The position numbers were made by a program, and so were the translations under genes. From the NCBI GenBank assembly GCA_029263125.1, contig JAJCYD010000004.1, positions 89,948 through 153,947 on the forward strand: a stretch of 64,000 nt of DNA, read 5' to 3'. The notes beneath the pieces were generated by a model. The model saw only the letters and a list, made by a program, of their open reading frames with translations, had not been told where the DNA came from and did not search any database. This document shows positions 53,089-63,809 of this stretch, piece by piece (the first letter of the stretch is position 1; the number at the start of each line of letters is the position of its first letter). The DNA comes from Solirubrobacteraceae bacterium. Lineage in GTDB: Bacteria > Actinomycetota > Thermoleophilia > Solirubrobacterales > Solirubrobacteraceae.

Positions 53089-54663
53089 TCAGCCGGCGGC
53101 CTGCCAAGCGGCCTCCGCCGCGTCTCGCGCCGCGATCGCCTCAGCGAGTCGCGCGTCGCCGTCGGGCGAGCCCGCGGCGGCGCGAGCCGCCATCACCTCG
53201 CTGGCCGCGGCGAGGTAGACGGCGTGGAGATCCTGCGCCGTCGCGGCGGGTGACGGCGCGGGCGTGGGCTCGGCCGGCGGCGGTGCGACCTCTGCCGTCG
53301 GCTCGGGTGCGGCGTCGGCCGCGACGGGTGCCGGCGCGGACGCCCTGACCCATGACGGCGCGCCTTCGCCGGGTGCCCACAGCCGCGTGACGCCGTGCCC
53401 CGTTGACGCTCCGGCCGGTGCGGGCTGCGGCGCAGCAGGCTCCGGTGGCGCTGCGGCGGGCTCCTGCGCCACGGCGGGCTCGGGCGCTGCGGCGGGCTCG
53501 GGCGCTGCGGCGGGCTCGGGCGCTGCGGCGGGCTCGGGCGTCGCGGTGACGTCGGCCCCGCCATAGGTCGCCCCGCCCAGGCGCAGTCTCCCCGGCGCGG
53601 CCGGCGCCTCCTCGGCCGTGGGCGCGGGCGCGGGATCCGGTCGCGCCGCCGGCTCTGAAGGCGGTCCCTGCGGGCTCACGTCCGCGGCCGGCTCGGGCGC
53701 GAGAGCCTGCTCAGCCGCGGCAGGTGGTGGCGCCGGTGCGGCCGGCTCGGACGGCGCCCCGCTGGCTGCACCGTAGGTTGCCCCGCCAAGGCGAAGCCTC
53801 CCCGGCGCAGCCGCCGCGGGCGCCTCCTCGGCCACGGGCTCCGCCGGCGCGGACGCTGGTGCCTGCGTCTCGGCCGCGGGTGCCGCAGCCTCCTGCGGCG
53901 CGGGCGGCGCCGGCGGCGAAGCCGGGGCGGCGGACTCGGAGTCCGCCACGGCGCCGGCCCCGCCGTACGTCGCCCCACCGAGACGCAACCTGTCCGGCGC
54001 GGCCGCCGGCTCCTCGGCCGCCGGCGCCGAGGCTGGCGGCGGCGCGGGCTGCTGGGTCGCGACCGCCTCCGGCGGCGCGGCAAAGCGCTGATAGGCAGCC
54101 GCCGACGCAGCCGCCGCCTCAGCCGCCTGCGCCGCATGGTCCGGACCCGCATCCGCGACGACCGCAGCGCCAGCCACCGGCGGCGCGGCGTAGCGCGCGT
54201 AGGCCTCCGCCGAGGCGACCGCCGCCTGCGCGGCGCGCGCGGCCAGATCGTCACCGTCCGGGGCAGCAGCCGGCGCCCGGGGCACACCGGGCGCGGACGC
54301 AGACGCGTAGCGCTCATACGCCGCCGCCGACGCGGCGGCGGCCTCGGCCGCCCTCGCCGCGAGGTCCTCGCCGGCGGACGCCGGCGGGGCGGCCTCGGCC
54401 GGCACGTCCGCCGGAGGCTCGGCGGTCTCCCGCCCACGCAGGCGAATCGCCCCATGGCCAAAGCGCTGCACCGGCGCGCTGTCCATGATCGCCTCCGGAA
54501 CGTCCTTGACCCGCTCGGGAACATCCTTGACGGTCTCGGTCACCGCCGACACCGCCGAGGACACGACGGACTTTGCCTTCTTCATGAACCGCTCGTAGGC
54601 ATCAGCGCCCGCCGCCGCCGCCTTGGCCGCCACCGTCGCGTGGTCCTCCTTACCCTCACTCAT
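53089..54663 (-). CDS. Ala/Pro-rich repeat protein within the Mce-type operon
   Basis: A 524-residue soluble protein, no signal or membrane segment. An N-terminal helical unit (1-60, AYERFMKKAKSVVSSAVSAV) is followed by two families of repeats. Helical units ending AY-R-(Y/F) lie at 99-120, 138-159 and 174-195, with a divergent copy at 12-27. Three copies of RLRLGGATYG lie at 225-234, 289-298 and 359-368, embedded in Pro/Ala/Glu-rich linkers, with a PEPAAA microrepeat at about 376-400. A last helical region (475-524) resembles the first repeats. It lies between the permease and ATPase genes where MCE-domain proteins are expected. No known family. Confidence 0.75.
   Translation of the reverse strand: MSEGKEDHATVAAKAAAAGADAYERFMKKAKSVVSSAVSAVTETVKDVPERVKDVPEAIMDSAPVQRFGHGAIRLRGRETAEPPADVPAEAAPPASAGEDLAARAAEAAAASAAAYERYASASAPGVPRAPAAAPDGDDLAARAAQAAVASAEAYARYAAPPVAGAAVVADAGPDHAAQAAEAAAASAAAYQRFAAPPEAVATQQPAPPPASAPAAEEPAAAPDRLRLGGATYGGAGAVADSESAAPASPPAPPAPQEAAAPAAETQAPASAPAEPVAEEAPAAAAPGRLRLGGATYGAASGAPSEPAAPAPPPAAAEQALAPEPAADVSPQGPPSEPAARPDPAPAPTAEEAPAAPGRLRLGGATYGGADVTATPEPAAAPEPAAAPEPAAAPEPAVAQEPAAAPPEPAAPQPAPAGASTGHGVTRLWAPGEGAPSWVRASAPAPVAADAAPEPTAEVAPPPAEPTPAPSPAATAQDLHAVYLAAASEVMAARAAAGSPDGDARLAEAIAARDAAEAAWQAAG
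53472..53545 (-). repeat. 18-bp tandem microrepeat inside the Ala/Pro-rich gene
   Basis: About four copies of an 18-bp unit coding PEPAAA on the minus strand. It is in frame with the gene, so copy-number change would alter linker length without a frameshift. Confidence 0.8.
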
Positions 54664-54757
54664 GTCTTCTCCCGCCTCGCTGCGGACGCCACATCGGACT
54701 CCGCGTCGGAAACCTGTCGCCTCGCTCCCTGCCCCGGCTCACCTTCGCCGCCTACCC

Positions 54758-55555
54758 TCATCCTCCGATCGGAGCGCGTGGGTTTGCGCCCCAGAACAGC
54801 TGCGTCCCGAGCATCCCGATCAGGTGCACGAGCACGATGTTCAACACCATCGACTTCGCCGTCGCCGTCCCGACGCCGACCGGGCCACCACGTGCGTGGT
54901 AGCCGTAGTAGCACCCCACGAGCACGACCGCCGTCGCCATCACCATGCCCTTGGACATGCTGTACACGAGATCCAGCGGGTTCTGGAACATCCAGAAGAT
55001 GTCGAGGTATCCCCCGCGCGAGACCTCGCCGATCTGCTCGACGACGGCGATGTACGACGCCAGGAAGCCCGCCCCGATCGCTGCCATGAACACGAACGGC
55101 AGCACGATCCAGGACGCCAGCAGGCGCGTCGCGCAGAGGAAGGTGACCGAGCTGATCCCCATGACCTCCAGCGCGTCGATCTCGTCGGAGATCCGCATCG
55201 ATCCCAGCTCGGCGACGATCCCGGTGCCCACCTTCGCGGCCATCATGTAGCCGAACGCGTACGGCACGAGCTCGCGCAGGTCGCACCACGCCGCGAACAC
55301 GCCGGCGTACGCCGGGTTGCCGACCGAGCGGTTGAAGTAGGCGCCCTCGATCCCGCATTGCAGGCCAATGATGAACACCAGACCCCAGATGACAAGCGTG
55401 GACGAGACGATCAGGATCTGGGCCTGGCGCAGGCTCTCGCCGAAGAAGCGAAAGACCCTGAGCCCGTAGACCTGGCCCATGATCCTGCCCGAGAAGCGTG
55501 CGATCTCGCCGAAGCTCGAGACCCAGTCGCGCGGAATGGAGAACCAACCGCCCAT
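54758..55555 (-). CDS. MlaE/YrbE-family ABC permease (second of two)
   Basis: A 265-residue membrane permease of Mce/Mla lipid importers. Typical elements: an N-terminal amphipathic helix (SIPRDWVSSFGEIARFSGRI), AFGYMMAAKVGTGIVAELGS and MRISDEIDALEVMGISSVTF, then late membrane helices. ATG 55555 overlaps the stop of the first permease (TGATG), so both are coupled in a YrbE-A/YrbE-B pair. The C terminus ends WGANPRAPIGG. Confidence 0.92.
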   Translation of the reverse strand: MGGWFSIPRDWVSSFGEIARFSGRIMGQVYGLRVFRFFGESLRQAQILIVSSTLVIWGLVFIIGLQCGIEGAYFNRSVGNPAYAGVFAAWCDLRELVPYAFGYMMAAKVGTGIVAELGSMRISDEIDALEVMGISSVTFLCATRLLASWIVLPFVFMAAIGAGFLASYIAVVEQIGEVSRGGYLDIFWMFQNPLDLVYSMSKGMVMATAVVLVGCYYGYHARGGPVGVGTATAKSMVLNIVLVHLIGMLGTQLFWGANPRAPIGG

Positions 55556-56361
55556 CAGCGCAGGTTCGCGAGCTCGGGGTTGGTAGCCAGCAGCGTCTGG
55601 GTGAAGACGTAGTTGAACGCGAAGATGCCCAGGAAGGCGATCACCACCGCCTGGTTGACGGCGCGCCCCACGCCCTCCGCGCCACCGGACGCAGACATCC
55701 CCTTGTAGCAGCAGACGATTGCGATGATGGCGCCGAAGAGCGTCGTCTTGAGCATCGATCCCCACAGGTCCGTGAGCGACGCGCCGGTGAAGAACGTCGC
55801 CTGAAAGGCGCCGATCGTGCCGCCGTTGACGACGGTCGCGAGCACCCCCGAGACGACGCCGAAGATCAGCGCGTAGATGTTGAACAGGCCCGTCACGAGC
55901 ATCAGCGCCAAGAAGCGCGGTACGACGAGGCTCTTGACGGTGTCGACCCCCAGCACCTGCAGCGCGTCGAGCTCCTCGCGGATCTTGCGCGCGCCGAGGT
56001 CGGCCGTGATCGCGGTGCCCGCCACGCCGGCCAGCACGATCGCCGTCACGAACGGCGCGAACTCGCGGATGACGGCCAGCACGAAGAACCCGCCGAGGCG
56101 GTCCAGCGCGCCGAACAGGACGAGGAAGTTCGCCGCCTGCAGGCCCGGAGCGCCGTAGCCGAACGCGATCGTCGAGATCAGCAGCGGAAACCAGCACAGC
56201 TTCAGGGCGAACAGGAACTGGTTGACGAACTCGCCGCCATAGGAATATGGCGGCCTCAGCGCCGACGCGATCGTCCTCCCCGTGAGGATCAACATGTCCC
56301 CGATCTCCTCGAGGAGGTTCTTCGCCGGGAGAAACGCTCGATCGGCGACGTTGCGGACCAT
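55555..56361 (-). CDS. MlaE/YrbE-family ABC permease (first of two)
   Basis: A 268-residue permease, the first gene of the operon. Family marks are VLAVIREFAPFVTAIVLAGV, GTAITADLGARKIREELDAL and VLGVDTVKSLVVPRFLALML. About five membrane helices. ATG 56361. It is divergent from the helical-bundle gene at 56620 with about 260 bp between, which should hold the operon promoter. Co-expressed with the second permease by TGATG overlap. Confidence 0.93.
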   Translation of the reverse strand: MVRNVADRAFLPAKNLLEEIGDMLILTGRTIASALRPPYSYGGEFVNQFLFALKLCWFPLLISTIAFGYGAPGLQAANFLVLFGALDRLGGFFVLAVIREFAPFVTAIVLAGVAGTAITADLGARKIREELDALQVLGVDTVKSLVVPRFLALMLVTGLFNIYALIFGVVSGVLATVVNGGTIGAFQATFFTGASLTDLWGSMLKTTLFGAIIAIVCCYKGMSASGGAEGVGRAVNQAVVIAFLGIFAFNYVFTQTLLATNPELANLR

Positions 56362-56619
56362 CAGATGGCTCCTCTGGATTCCCCGGCCACAGCGCGGACC
56401 GAGCGCCGTCGCCAGCGTACGTCAACGAGAGCGCCTGTGCCAATCGCCACCGTGCCACGTGCGCATCGCGGCGGCGCGACGGCGGGGATCGCGGTTGCCG
56501 GTCCGCGCGTCACGGGAGTAGATCACCCACGATCGGGTACCACTCTTCCGCTGTCGAAGACCCGCGCGCCACCGGCTGCGCATCCCTCGGCAAGGACCCC
56601 TAGGAAACGGAGAGCGACG

Positions 56620-57105
56620 ATGGCCTACCACGGTCTTGACACCTATCTGAACGATCACCTCGCAGGGGCCACAGCAGGTGTGAACCTCGCCGAGATGGCT
56701 TCCGCAGAGCACAGGCAGGACGACCACGGCCCATTCTTCGGTCAGATCGCATCGGATATCAAGACCGACTTCACCACGCTCGAGACCCTGATGGAGGATC
56801 TCGCGGTCGATAGGAGCGCGACGAAGACCGCCGCCGCCGAGATCGGCTCCAAGGTCATGACCCCGAAGTTCACGGGTGACGACGATGGCCTCAACGCGTT
56901 CGTCGCGCTGGAGACGCTGTCGATCGGCGTCGAGGGCAAGGCCTGCATGTGGAAGGCGCTGAAGACCGTGGCCGACGGCTACCCCGCCCTCGGCGAGCTC
57001 GACATCGACGCGCTCATCGCGCGCGCCGAGGACCAGCGCAGCCGCATCGAGGACAAGCGCTTGGAGATCGCTCCCGACGCGCTCGCGCACACCGCCGCGG
57101 TCTGA
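56620..57105 (+). CDS. Helical-bundle (ferritin-like?) protein of unknown function
   Basis: A 161-residue all-helical soluble protein. It opens YHGLDTYLNDHLAGATAGVN, then LAEMASAEHRQDDHGPFFGQ, and a long helix with DFTTLETLMEDLAVDRSATK. The spacing of Glu/His pairs in successive helices hints at a ferritin-like bundle, but I cannot confirm a diiron site. ATG 56620 has a GGAGAG site; the frame reaching back to 55498 is antisense to the permeases. Upstream, GGGTAC at about 56536 resembles a stress-sigma -10 element, without a matching -35. Confidence 0.65.
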   Translation: MAYHGLDTYLNDHLAGATAGVNLAEMASAEHRQDDHGPFFGQIASDIKTDFTTLETLMEDLAVDRSATKTAAAEIGSKVMTPKFTGDDDGLNAFVALETLSIGVEGKACMWKALKTVADGYPALGELDIDALIARAEDQRSRIEDKRLEIAPDALAHTAAV

Positions 57106-57136
57106 CCCGCGAGCACGCCGTTGCTGATCGGCCTGC

Positions 57137-58357
57137 TCAACGCGGCAGCCGCGGCGCGATGATGCGATAGGCCTTCAGTCCGAGTCCCAGGCGCTCGCGA
57201 TCCTCGGACTGCATAGGGTCAAGGCCCGTCAGGTCGCGCACGCGCTCCAGGCGATAGGCGACGGTGTGGCGGTGAGCGTGGATCGCGGTCGCCGTCGCGC
57301 TCATGTGGCAGTTGGCCGCGAGATAGGCCTCGAGCGTTCCGACGAGGTCGGTGCGGTACTGGTCGTCATAACGCACGGCCGGAGCCACGGTGTCCTCATA
57401 GAAGGAGCGCACCTCCTCGGGGTGCGACGCCAGCACGCGGAACAGCAGCCGGTACGTGCCCTGGTTGATGTCCTCGGCGATCGGCTCGCCGGACACCATG
57501 AGCACGTCCAGCACGAGCTCGGCCTCCTGGACGGCACGTCCCAGCTCGGCGGGGTCCGCGTAGAACGAGGACAGGCCGACCGTGCCGTGGCGCTGAAGCC
57601 GCGCGGCCAGCCTGGCCGCGGCGGCCAGGGTGGCCTCCGCGGCATGGTCGACCGCACCCGCCGGCAGCAGCGCGTAGACGCGGCCACCGGAGCCACCCGT
57701 GGCCGTTCCGTCCATGTGCTGCGCGAGTGCGCCGGGCACGTCCTCGGCGATCGTCGCGACGACGTGGCGCGGACGATCGGTGTGCAGCTCGGCGCACAGC
57801 GCGATCGCTCCCCGCGAGAGGTCGCATCCCAGCCGCGCACCGCGGCGTACGAGTTCGTCGGTCGTCAGCGTGTTGCCGGCTCGCAGGTCCTCCAAGAACG
57901 AGCCCCGCAGGTTCTGCTCGACCTCGTCGCGGGCCTCTTCGACCGCGACCTCGGTCAGCGACGCCACGGCGGCGAGATGCAGGTAGTCCGCCGCCTCGCT
58001 CACCGCGTGGACGCTGCCCTCCAGCAGCAGCACCGTCCCGACGGACTCGTCACCGGACACGATCGGGATCTCCACGGCGACGCCGCGGGGTGCATGGGCG
58101 GGCCGGTCCTGCACGAGATCGGCCACATAGTGGCGCAACTCGGGCAGGCGCTCGTCCGCCACCGTCCCGGCCGGCGCCATGACGGCCCTGCCCAGCCGGG
58201 GGATGACGATCGCCACCGATCCACCGACGGCCTCGGCCGTCAGCTCGGCGACGCGCTCGAGGCCGTCACCGCTGAGGACGGCATCGACCATCCGTAGATG
58301 CAGCCCTCTCAGCCGCTCGACGAGAGTGGCCGCTGTCGGGGCGGCCACTCTCCCCAA
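57137..58357 (-). CDS. PucR/CdaR-type transcriptional regulator
   Basis: A 406-residue regulator. A GAF-like sensor segment (about 20-145) leads to a GGDEF-like middle domain of the PucR family (about 165-280). The C-terminal PucR helix-turn-helix contains LVGTLEAYLAANCHMSATAT, then AIHAHRHTVAYRLERVRDLT. Regulators of this type control purine, amino-acid and nitrogen-source genes. It stands 3 bp after the glnK stop on the same strand, so it probably belongs to the amt-glnK operon. The start at 58357 lies inside the downstream region of glnK. Confidence 0.88.
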   Translation of the reverse strand: MGRVAAPTAATLVERLRGLHLRMVDAVLSGDGLERVAELTAEAVGGSVAIVIPRLGRAVMAPAGTVADERLPELRHYVADLVQDRPAHAPRGVAVEIPIVSGDESVGTVLLLEGSVHAVSEAADYLHLAAVASLTEVAVEEARDEVEQNLRGSFLEDLRAGNTLTTDELVRRGARLGCDLSRGAIALCAELHTDRPRHVVATIAEDVPGALAQHMDGTATGGSGGRVYALLPAGAVDHAAEATLAAAARLAARLQRHGTVGLSSFYADPAELGRAVQEAELVLDVLMVSGEPIAEDINQGTYRLLFRVLASHPEEVRSFYEDTVAPAVRYDDQYRTDLVGTLEAYLAANCHMSATATAIHAHRHTVAYRLERVRDLTGLDPMQSEDRERLGLGLKAYRIIAPRLPR

Positions 58358-58360
58358 CTC

Positions 58361-58735
58361 CTAGCCCGCCGCCGCGGAGGCGGCGTCCGGGTGAGCCTGC
58401 AACGTCTCTTCGCCGGATTCCCCGGTCCTGATGCGGTATGCCTCCTCGACAGGCATGACGAAGACCTTCCCGTCGCCGACGGCTCCGGTGCGGCCATGCT
58501 TGAGGATCGTGTCGACGATCGTCATCAGGTCCTTGGACGCGACGACGCATTCGATCTTGACCTTCGGGCGCAGGTAGTTGGTCAGCTCCGCCCCGCGGTA
58601 GCGCTCGGTGATGCCCTTCTGGCGTCCGGAGCCCTTGACCTCGCTGATCGACAGCGAGGGGAACCCGAGCGTGAGCAGCTCCGTCCGGATCGGCTCGAAT
58701 GCCTCGTGCCTGACGTAGGCGATGACCATCTTCAT
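58361..58735 (-). CDS. glnK: P-II nitrogen regulatory protein (GlnK/GlnB)
   Basis: A 124-residue P-II trimer subunit that reports 2-oxoglutarate and ATP/ADP to the ammonium channel. The core begins MKMVIAYVRHEAFEPIRTEL. The T-loop KGITERYRGAEL retains the modifiable Tyr, and the B/C-loop ends TGAVGDGKVFVMPVEEAYRI. A 12-residue Ala-rich tail is extra. ATG 58735 overlaps the amt stop by 4 bp, the classic amt-glnK coupling. Confidence 0.94.
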   Translation of the reverse strand: MKMVIAYVRHEAFEPIRTELLTLGFPSLSISEVKGSGRQKGITERYRGAELTNYLRPKVKIECVVASKDLMTIVDTILKHGRTGAVGDGKVFVMPVEEAYRIRTGESGEETLQAHPDAASAAAG

Positions 58736-60177
58736 ACCGACATCTCCTGTGAGGACATCGCGGTGACCGGAGCGGGCGGAATCGTGGCCGTGGGTCCGCC
58801 CCCGTAGCCGACGAGCTCGGCGCTCGGGATGAACTGCTCCGGGTACCCGTACATGCCGTGCTCGGAGATGTCCAGGCCGGCATCCTCCTCCTCGTCGGAG
58901 ACGCGCAGGCCGATCGTGGCCTTGATGATCCACAGCGTGGTGTAGGACAGCGTGAAGACGACCGTGAACGCGACCACGACCGCCGCAGCCTGGGCTGCGA
59001 GCTGGCCGAGCCCACCGCCATAGACGAGGCCTGCCTTGCCGACCCCAACCGACTCGACCAGGCGCGGCGATGCGAACAGGCCGCAGGAGAGCGTCCCCCA
59101 GATGCCGGCGACGCCGTGTGCGGACAGGGCTCCGACCGGGTCGTCGAGCTTCTTCTCGAACGCGAGCACGCACACCACGACGAGCAGGCCGGCGACGAGG
59201 CCGATGATCGGAGCGGCCCAGAACTCCACATATCCCGACGGGGCGGTGATCGCGACCAGACCGGCGATCGCGCCGTTGCCGACCATGCCGATGTCCAGCG
59301 TCTTCTGCTTCATCGCGCCCATGATCATTGCGCCGATGACGCCGCCGGCCGCGCCGAGGTTGGTCACCGCGATGACCTCCGCGAAGCTGTTGCCGGCGGT
59401 GCCAAGCGTCGAGCCGCCGTTGAAGCCGAACCATCCGAGCCACAGGATCAGCACGCCAAGGCCGAAGAGCGGCATGTTGTGCCCTGGTATCGCCCGGGGC
59501 TTGCCGTCAGATCCGAACTTGCCCTTGCGCGGGCCGAGCAGGAGGACCGCTGCCAGGGCGCCGGTGGCGCCGGTGAGGTGCACGACCGTGGAACCCGCGA
59601 AGTCCTGCACGCCGTCGCCGAACTCGGCGAACAGTCCGCCGCCGAAGCCCCAGTGGGCGATCAGCGGGTAGATCACCGCGGAGAACACGATCGCGAACGG
59701 GATGTACGCGGCGAACTTCATGCGCTCCAGCGTCGTGCCCCAGACGATCGCCAGCGACACCGCGGCGAACATGAACTGGAAGATGAAGAACGACGCGGTC
59801 TCTCCACTGGCTCCCTCGCCGGCGACGTCGCGCCCGAACTGAAACAGCCAGCCGCTGCTGCCGGCGATCACGCCATCGCCGCCGAAGGCGATGCCGAAGC
59901 CGACGGCCCACCAGACGATGCTCGCGATCGAGAAGTTGACGAGGATCTTGGCGATCCCCATGCCGGCGTTCTTGCCACGCGAGAAGCCGATCTCCAGAAA
60001 CGCGAATCCCGCCTGCATGAAGAACACGAGGACGGTCGCGACGAGCACCCACGTCACGTTCAGCTCGCTGACGACGGACTCGAGCATCGGCGCGTCTTGG
60101 GCAAGTGCTGCTGCCGGCAACGCTAGTAGGGCCAGGATCGCCGTAAGGGCGCCTCCGACCACGGTCGTGGGTCTCAT
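58732..60177 (-). CDS. amt: Ammonium transporter
   Basis: A 481-residue Amt channel with a signal-like first helix (1-26) and eleven membrane helices. Seen are FFMQAGFAFLEIGFSRGKNA, the Asp of DFAGSTVVHLTGATGALAAV, GWFGFNGGSTLG and the second-His region VGALSAHGVAGIWGTLSCGL. It imports ammonium under GlnK control. ATG 60177 has a GGGAGGAAT site. A ~55-residue soluble tail (from about 428) follows the last helix. Divergent from the glutamine synthetase gene. Confidence 0.95.
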   Translation of the reverse strand: MRPTTVVGGALTAILALLALPAAALAQDAPMLESVVSELNVTWVLVATVLVFFMQAGFAFLEIGFSRGKNAGMGIAKILVNFSIASIVWWAVGFGIAFGGDGVIAGSSGWLFQFGRDVAGEGASGETASFFIFQFMFAAVSLAIVWGTTLERMKFAAYIPFAIVFSAVIYPLIAHWGFGGGLFAEFGDGVQDFAGSTVVHLTGATGALAAVLLLGPRKGKFGSDGKPRAIPGHNMPLFGLGVLILWLGWFGFNGGSTLGTAGNSFAEVIAVTNLGAAGGVIGAMIMGAMKQKTLDIGMVGNGAIAGLVAITAPSGYVEFWAAPIIGLVAGLLVVVCVLAFEKKLDDPVGALSAHGVAGIWGTLSCGLFASPRLVESVGVGKAGLVYGGGLGQLAAQAAAVVVAFTVVFTLSYTTLWIIKATIGLRVSDEEEDAGLDISEHGMYGYPEQFIPSAELVGYGGGPTATIPPAPVTAMSSQEMSV

Positions 60178-60239
60178 GTAGGCATTCCTCCCTGGAGGTT
60201 CGAGTGCCGTGCCAGTCTCCGGTCGGCGGCCCGCGGGGT

Positions 60240-60259
60240 CTTTGTCCCAAAGTTCAAAG
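60240..60259. promoter_or_regulatory. Operator candidate between amt and glutamine synthetase
   Basis: CTTTG-TCC-CAAAG (60240-60252) is an exact 5-bp inverted repeat, followed two bases on by another CAAAG (60255-60259). It lies in the 187-bp region shared by the divergent amt and type III glutamine synthetase genes, the natural site for a nitrogen regulator. The adjacent PucR-type protein is a candidate binder. Confidence 0.4.
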
Positions 60260-60364
60260 ATCGCCGCGCAGTCTTCGCCATGCGGGATTGGACTCGGCGG
60301 CGAGCGCTTCGTAGGCTGCGACCAACCAGCAGCCGCACGGACGCGGCCACCCACGAGGAGGAGC

Positions 60365-62509
<2,145 letters not shown>

Positions 62510-62535
62510 CAACTCTCTATACCCTGATGGTACGG

Positions 62536-62565
62536 AAGCCCTGCATCTACGGGGCTTTCGTCGTG
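62536..62565 (+). terminator. Terminator after type III glutamine synthetase
   Basis: AAGCCC (62536-62541) pairs with GGGCTT (62552-62557) over a 10-base loop, followed by TCGTCGTGT, 27 bp after the stop. A second 8-bp hairpin (62578-62585 with 62591-62598) follows. Confidence 0.65.
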
Positions 62566-62577
62566 TAGGAGCCCCCC

Positions 62578-62598
62578 GCGCTGCCAAGTCGGCAGCGC
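62578..62598. repeat. Second perfect hairpin downstream of glnN
   Basis: GCGCTGCC (62578-62585) with its exact complement (62591-62598) and a 5-base loop, at the change from housekeeping sequence to the atypical segment. Could be a bidirectional terminator for the convergent unknown gene or part of an element end. Confidence 0.45.
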
Positions 62599-62720
62599 GA
62601 TTTGGCAGCATGACCACGCCCTACGAGTTCCTGTCCGGGGGGTCGTTCGCACCGACTCGCGGTGTAGTACGGCTCCCGGCGTCGGCTAGGTTTCAACTGA
62701 CGGTCGACGCCGTTCGTCGT

Positions 62721-63614
62721 TCAGCAGATCCGACCTACAGGGCAGAATTTCGAGCCGGCCTGAAAGCCGCAGTACTCCTCGAAACCGGGACGTGGCAGGT
62801 GCACCGCAGGCACCCAATAGGCGTTGCTCGGCGCGCCCTTCATTCGGCGCAGTCGCTCGTGGGGATCGTCGTCGCGCCACGCTTGTAGTTCCGACATCAG
62901 CTTATTGACCGCGATGGTCGCGGCCATCGGGGTGCCCGCAACCGTTTGCCCGAAGCCGCCAGGGATGTAGACCTTGCCGTCGAACTCGAAGGCGATATTG
63001 GTGCCCGCGTTGCGCAACGCGCGACGATCCTCGTCGCTGTAGTGCTGTGGTAGGCCAGTGGCGAAGCGCGACTCATGAACGAGACCGGCGCGCGGCCAGT
63101 TCCGCACGATGACGGCGACGATCTCCTCGGCTGCCCAGTTGGCGTGCTTTGGGTGCCGGTAGATGCCGATCAAGTAGGCGTCCCCATCGGAAAACATGGC
63201 CAGCAACACGTCGTCGCTTCGTCGGTTGGCCGAGAGATGAAGGTGATGGACGCCCCAATCGGCAAGCAGCGCGTCCCGGTCGGTCCGGTGCTCCAAGTCG
63301 GGAGCCGCGACGTTCTGCAATGGTCGGTGGATTCTCTTGCTCAGATGGGGCGTCAGATCCTCGCCCGAGGAGATCTTCTCGCTCAGCGCGTGAAGCGACT
63401 GCGAATGCTCAACCGCCTTCGGGCTGGTCTGAAGCTCGGCCGAGCGATGCACGTTGCGTTGCTGCGGTGCGATGAAGCGGCTCCGCCACGCCCGGTATTC
63501 GATGAGCAGACCATCGAGGCTGAGGGATTCGAGGCTGGCTCGACCCTCCGCAGGCATCGCGCGAAGCACGTGCTGCCTGATGATCCGCTCAAGTCTGTCC
63601 ACGATCCCTGCCAC
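62721..63614 (-). CDS. Unrecognised protein in an atypical segment
   Basis: A 297-residue soluble protein; I do not recognise it. Visible: an N-terminal RIIRQHVLRAMPAEGRASLE helix, a central beta-rich part with a His cluster (LADWGVHHLHLSANRRSDD), AMFSDGDAYLIGIYRHPKHA and WAAEEIVAVIVRNWPRAG, then KVYIPGGFGQTVAGTPMAAT and a C terminus with three Cys (EEYCGFQAGSKFCPVGRIC). The His cluster and Cys hint at metal binding. Codons are visibly less GC-biased than in neighbouring genes, and no chromosomal operon partner is present, which suits an acquired gene. The start is GTG 63614 or the GTG four codons later. Confidence 0.7.
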   Translation of the reverse strand: MAGIVDRLERIIRQHVLRAMPAEGRASLESLSLDGLLIEYRAWRSRFIAPQQRNVHRSAELQTSPKAVEHSQSLHALSEKISSGEDLTPHLSKRIHRPLQNVAAPDLEHRTDRDALLADWGVHHLHLSANRRSDDVLLAMFSDGDAYLIGIYRHPKHANWAAEEIVAVIVRNWPRAGLVHESRFATGLPQHYSDEDRRALRNAGTNIAFEFDGKVYIPGGFGQTVAGTPMAATIAVNKLMSELQAWRDDDPHERLRRMKGAPSNAYWVPAVHLPRPGFEEYCGFQAGSKFCPVGRIC

Positions 63615-63809
63615 AGCGCACTGACTCTAGGAGCGGCGTGGGACAGCACGCGGGGACCTTCCACGCGGCGAGATGGTTCTCATGTAGCGCTCGGCTTGGC
63701 AGGTTGAGAGCGACGGCTTCGCTTGGCCCCAGCGCGACGGTGGGAATTCCAGCGAACGTCGCAACGGAACGACCCGATCGTAGCCCGCAGGGAAGCGCTG
63801 ACGCGAGGT

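Noticed and set aside
53472..53545. Short regular repeats considered as CRISPR
   Set aside because: 18-bp units are tandem without spacers and keep the reading frame (PEPAAA).
56500..56560. Stress-sigma promoter (GGGTAC) before the helical-bundle gene
   Set aside because: The -10-like element has no matching GTTT-type -35 at proper spacing; kept only as a remark.
62510..62600. tRNA gene as attachment site at the start of the atypical segment
   Set aside because: No cloverleaf or T-loop sequence is found; only two hairpins.
62610..62888. 92-residue plus-strand frame after the glnN terminator
   Set aside because: Overlaps the minus-strand unknown gene and has no ribosome-binding site or recognisable features.
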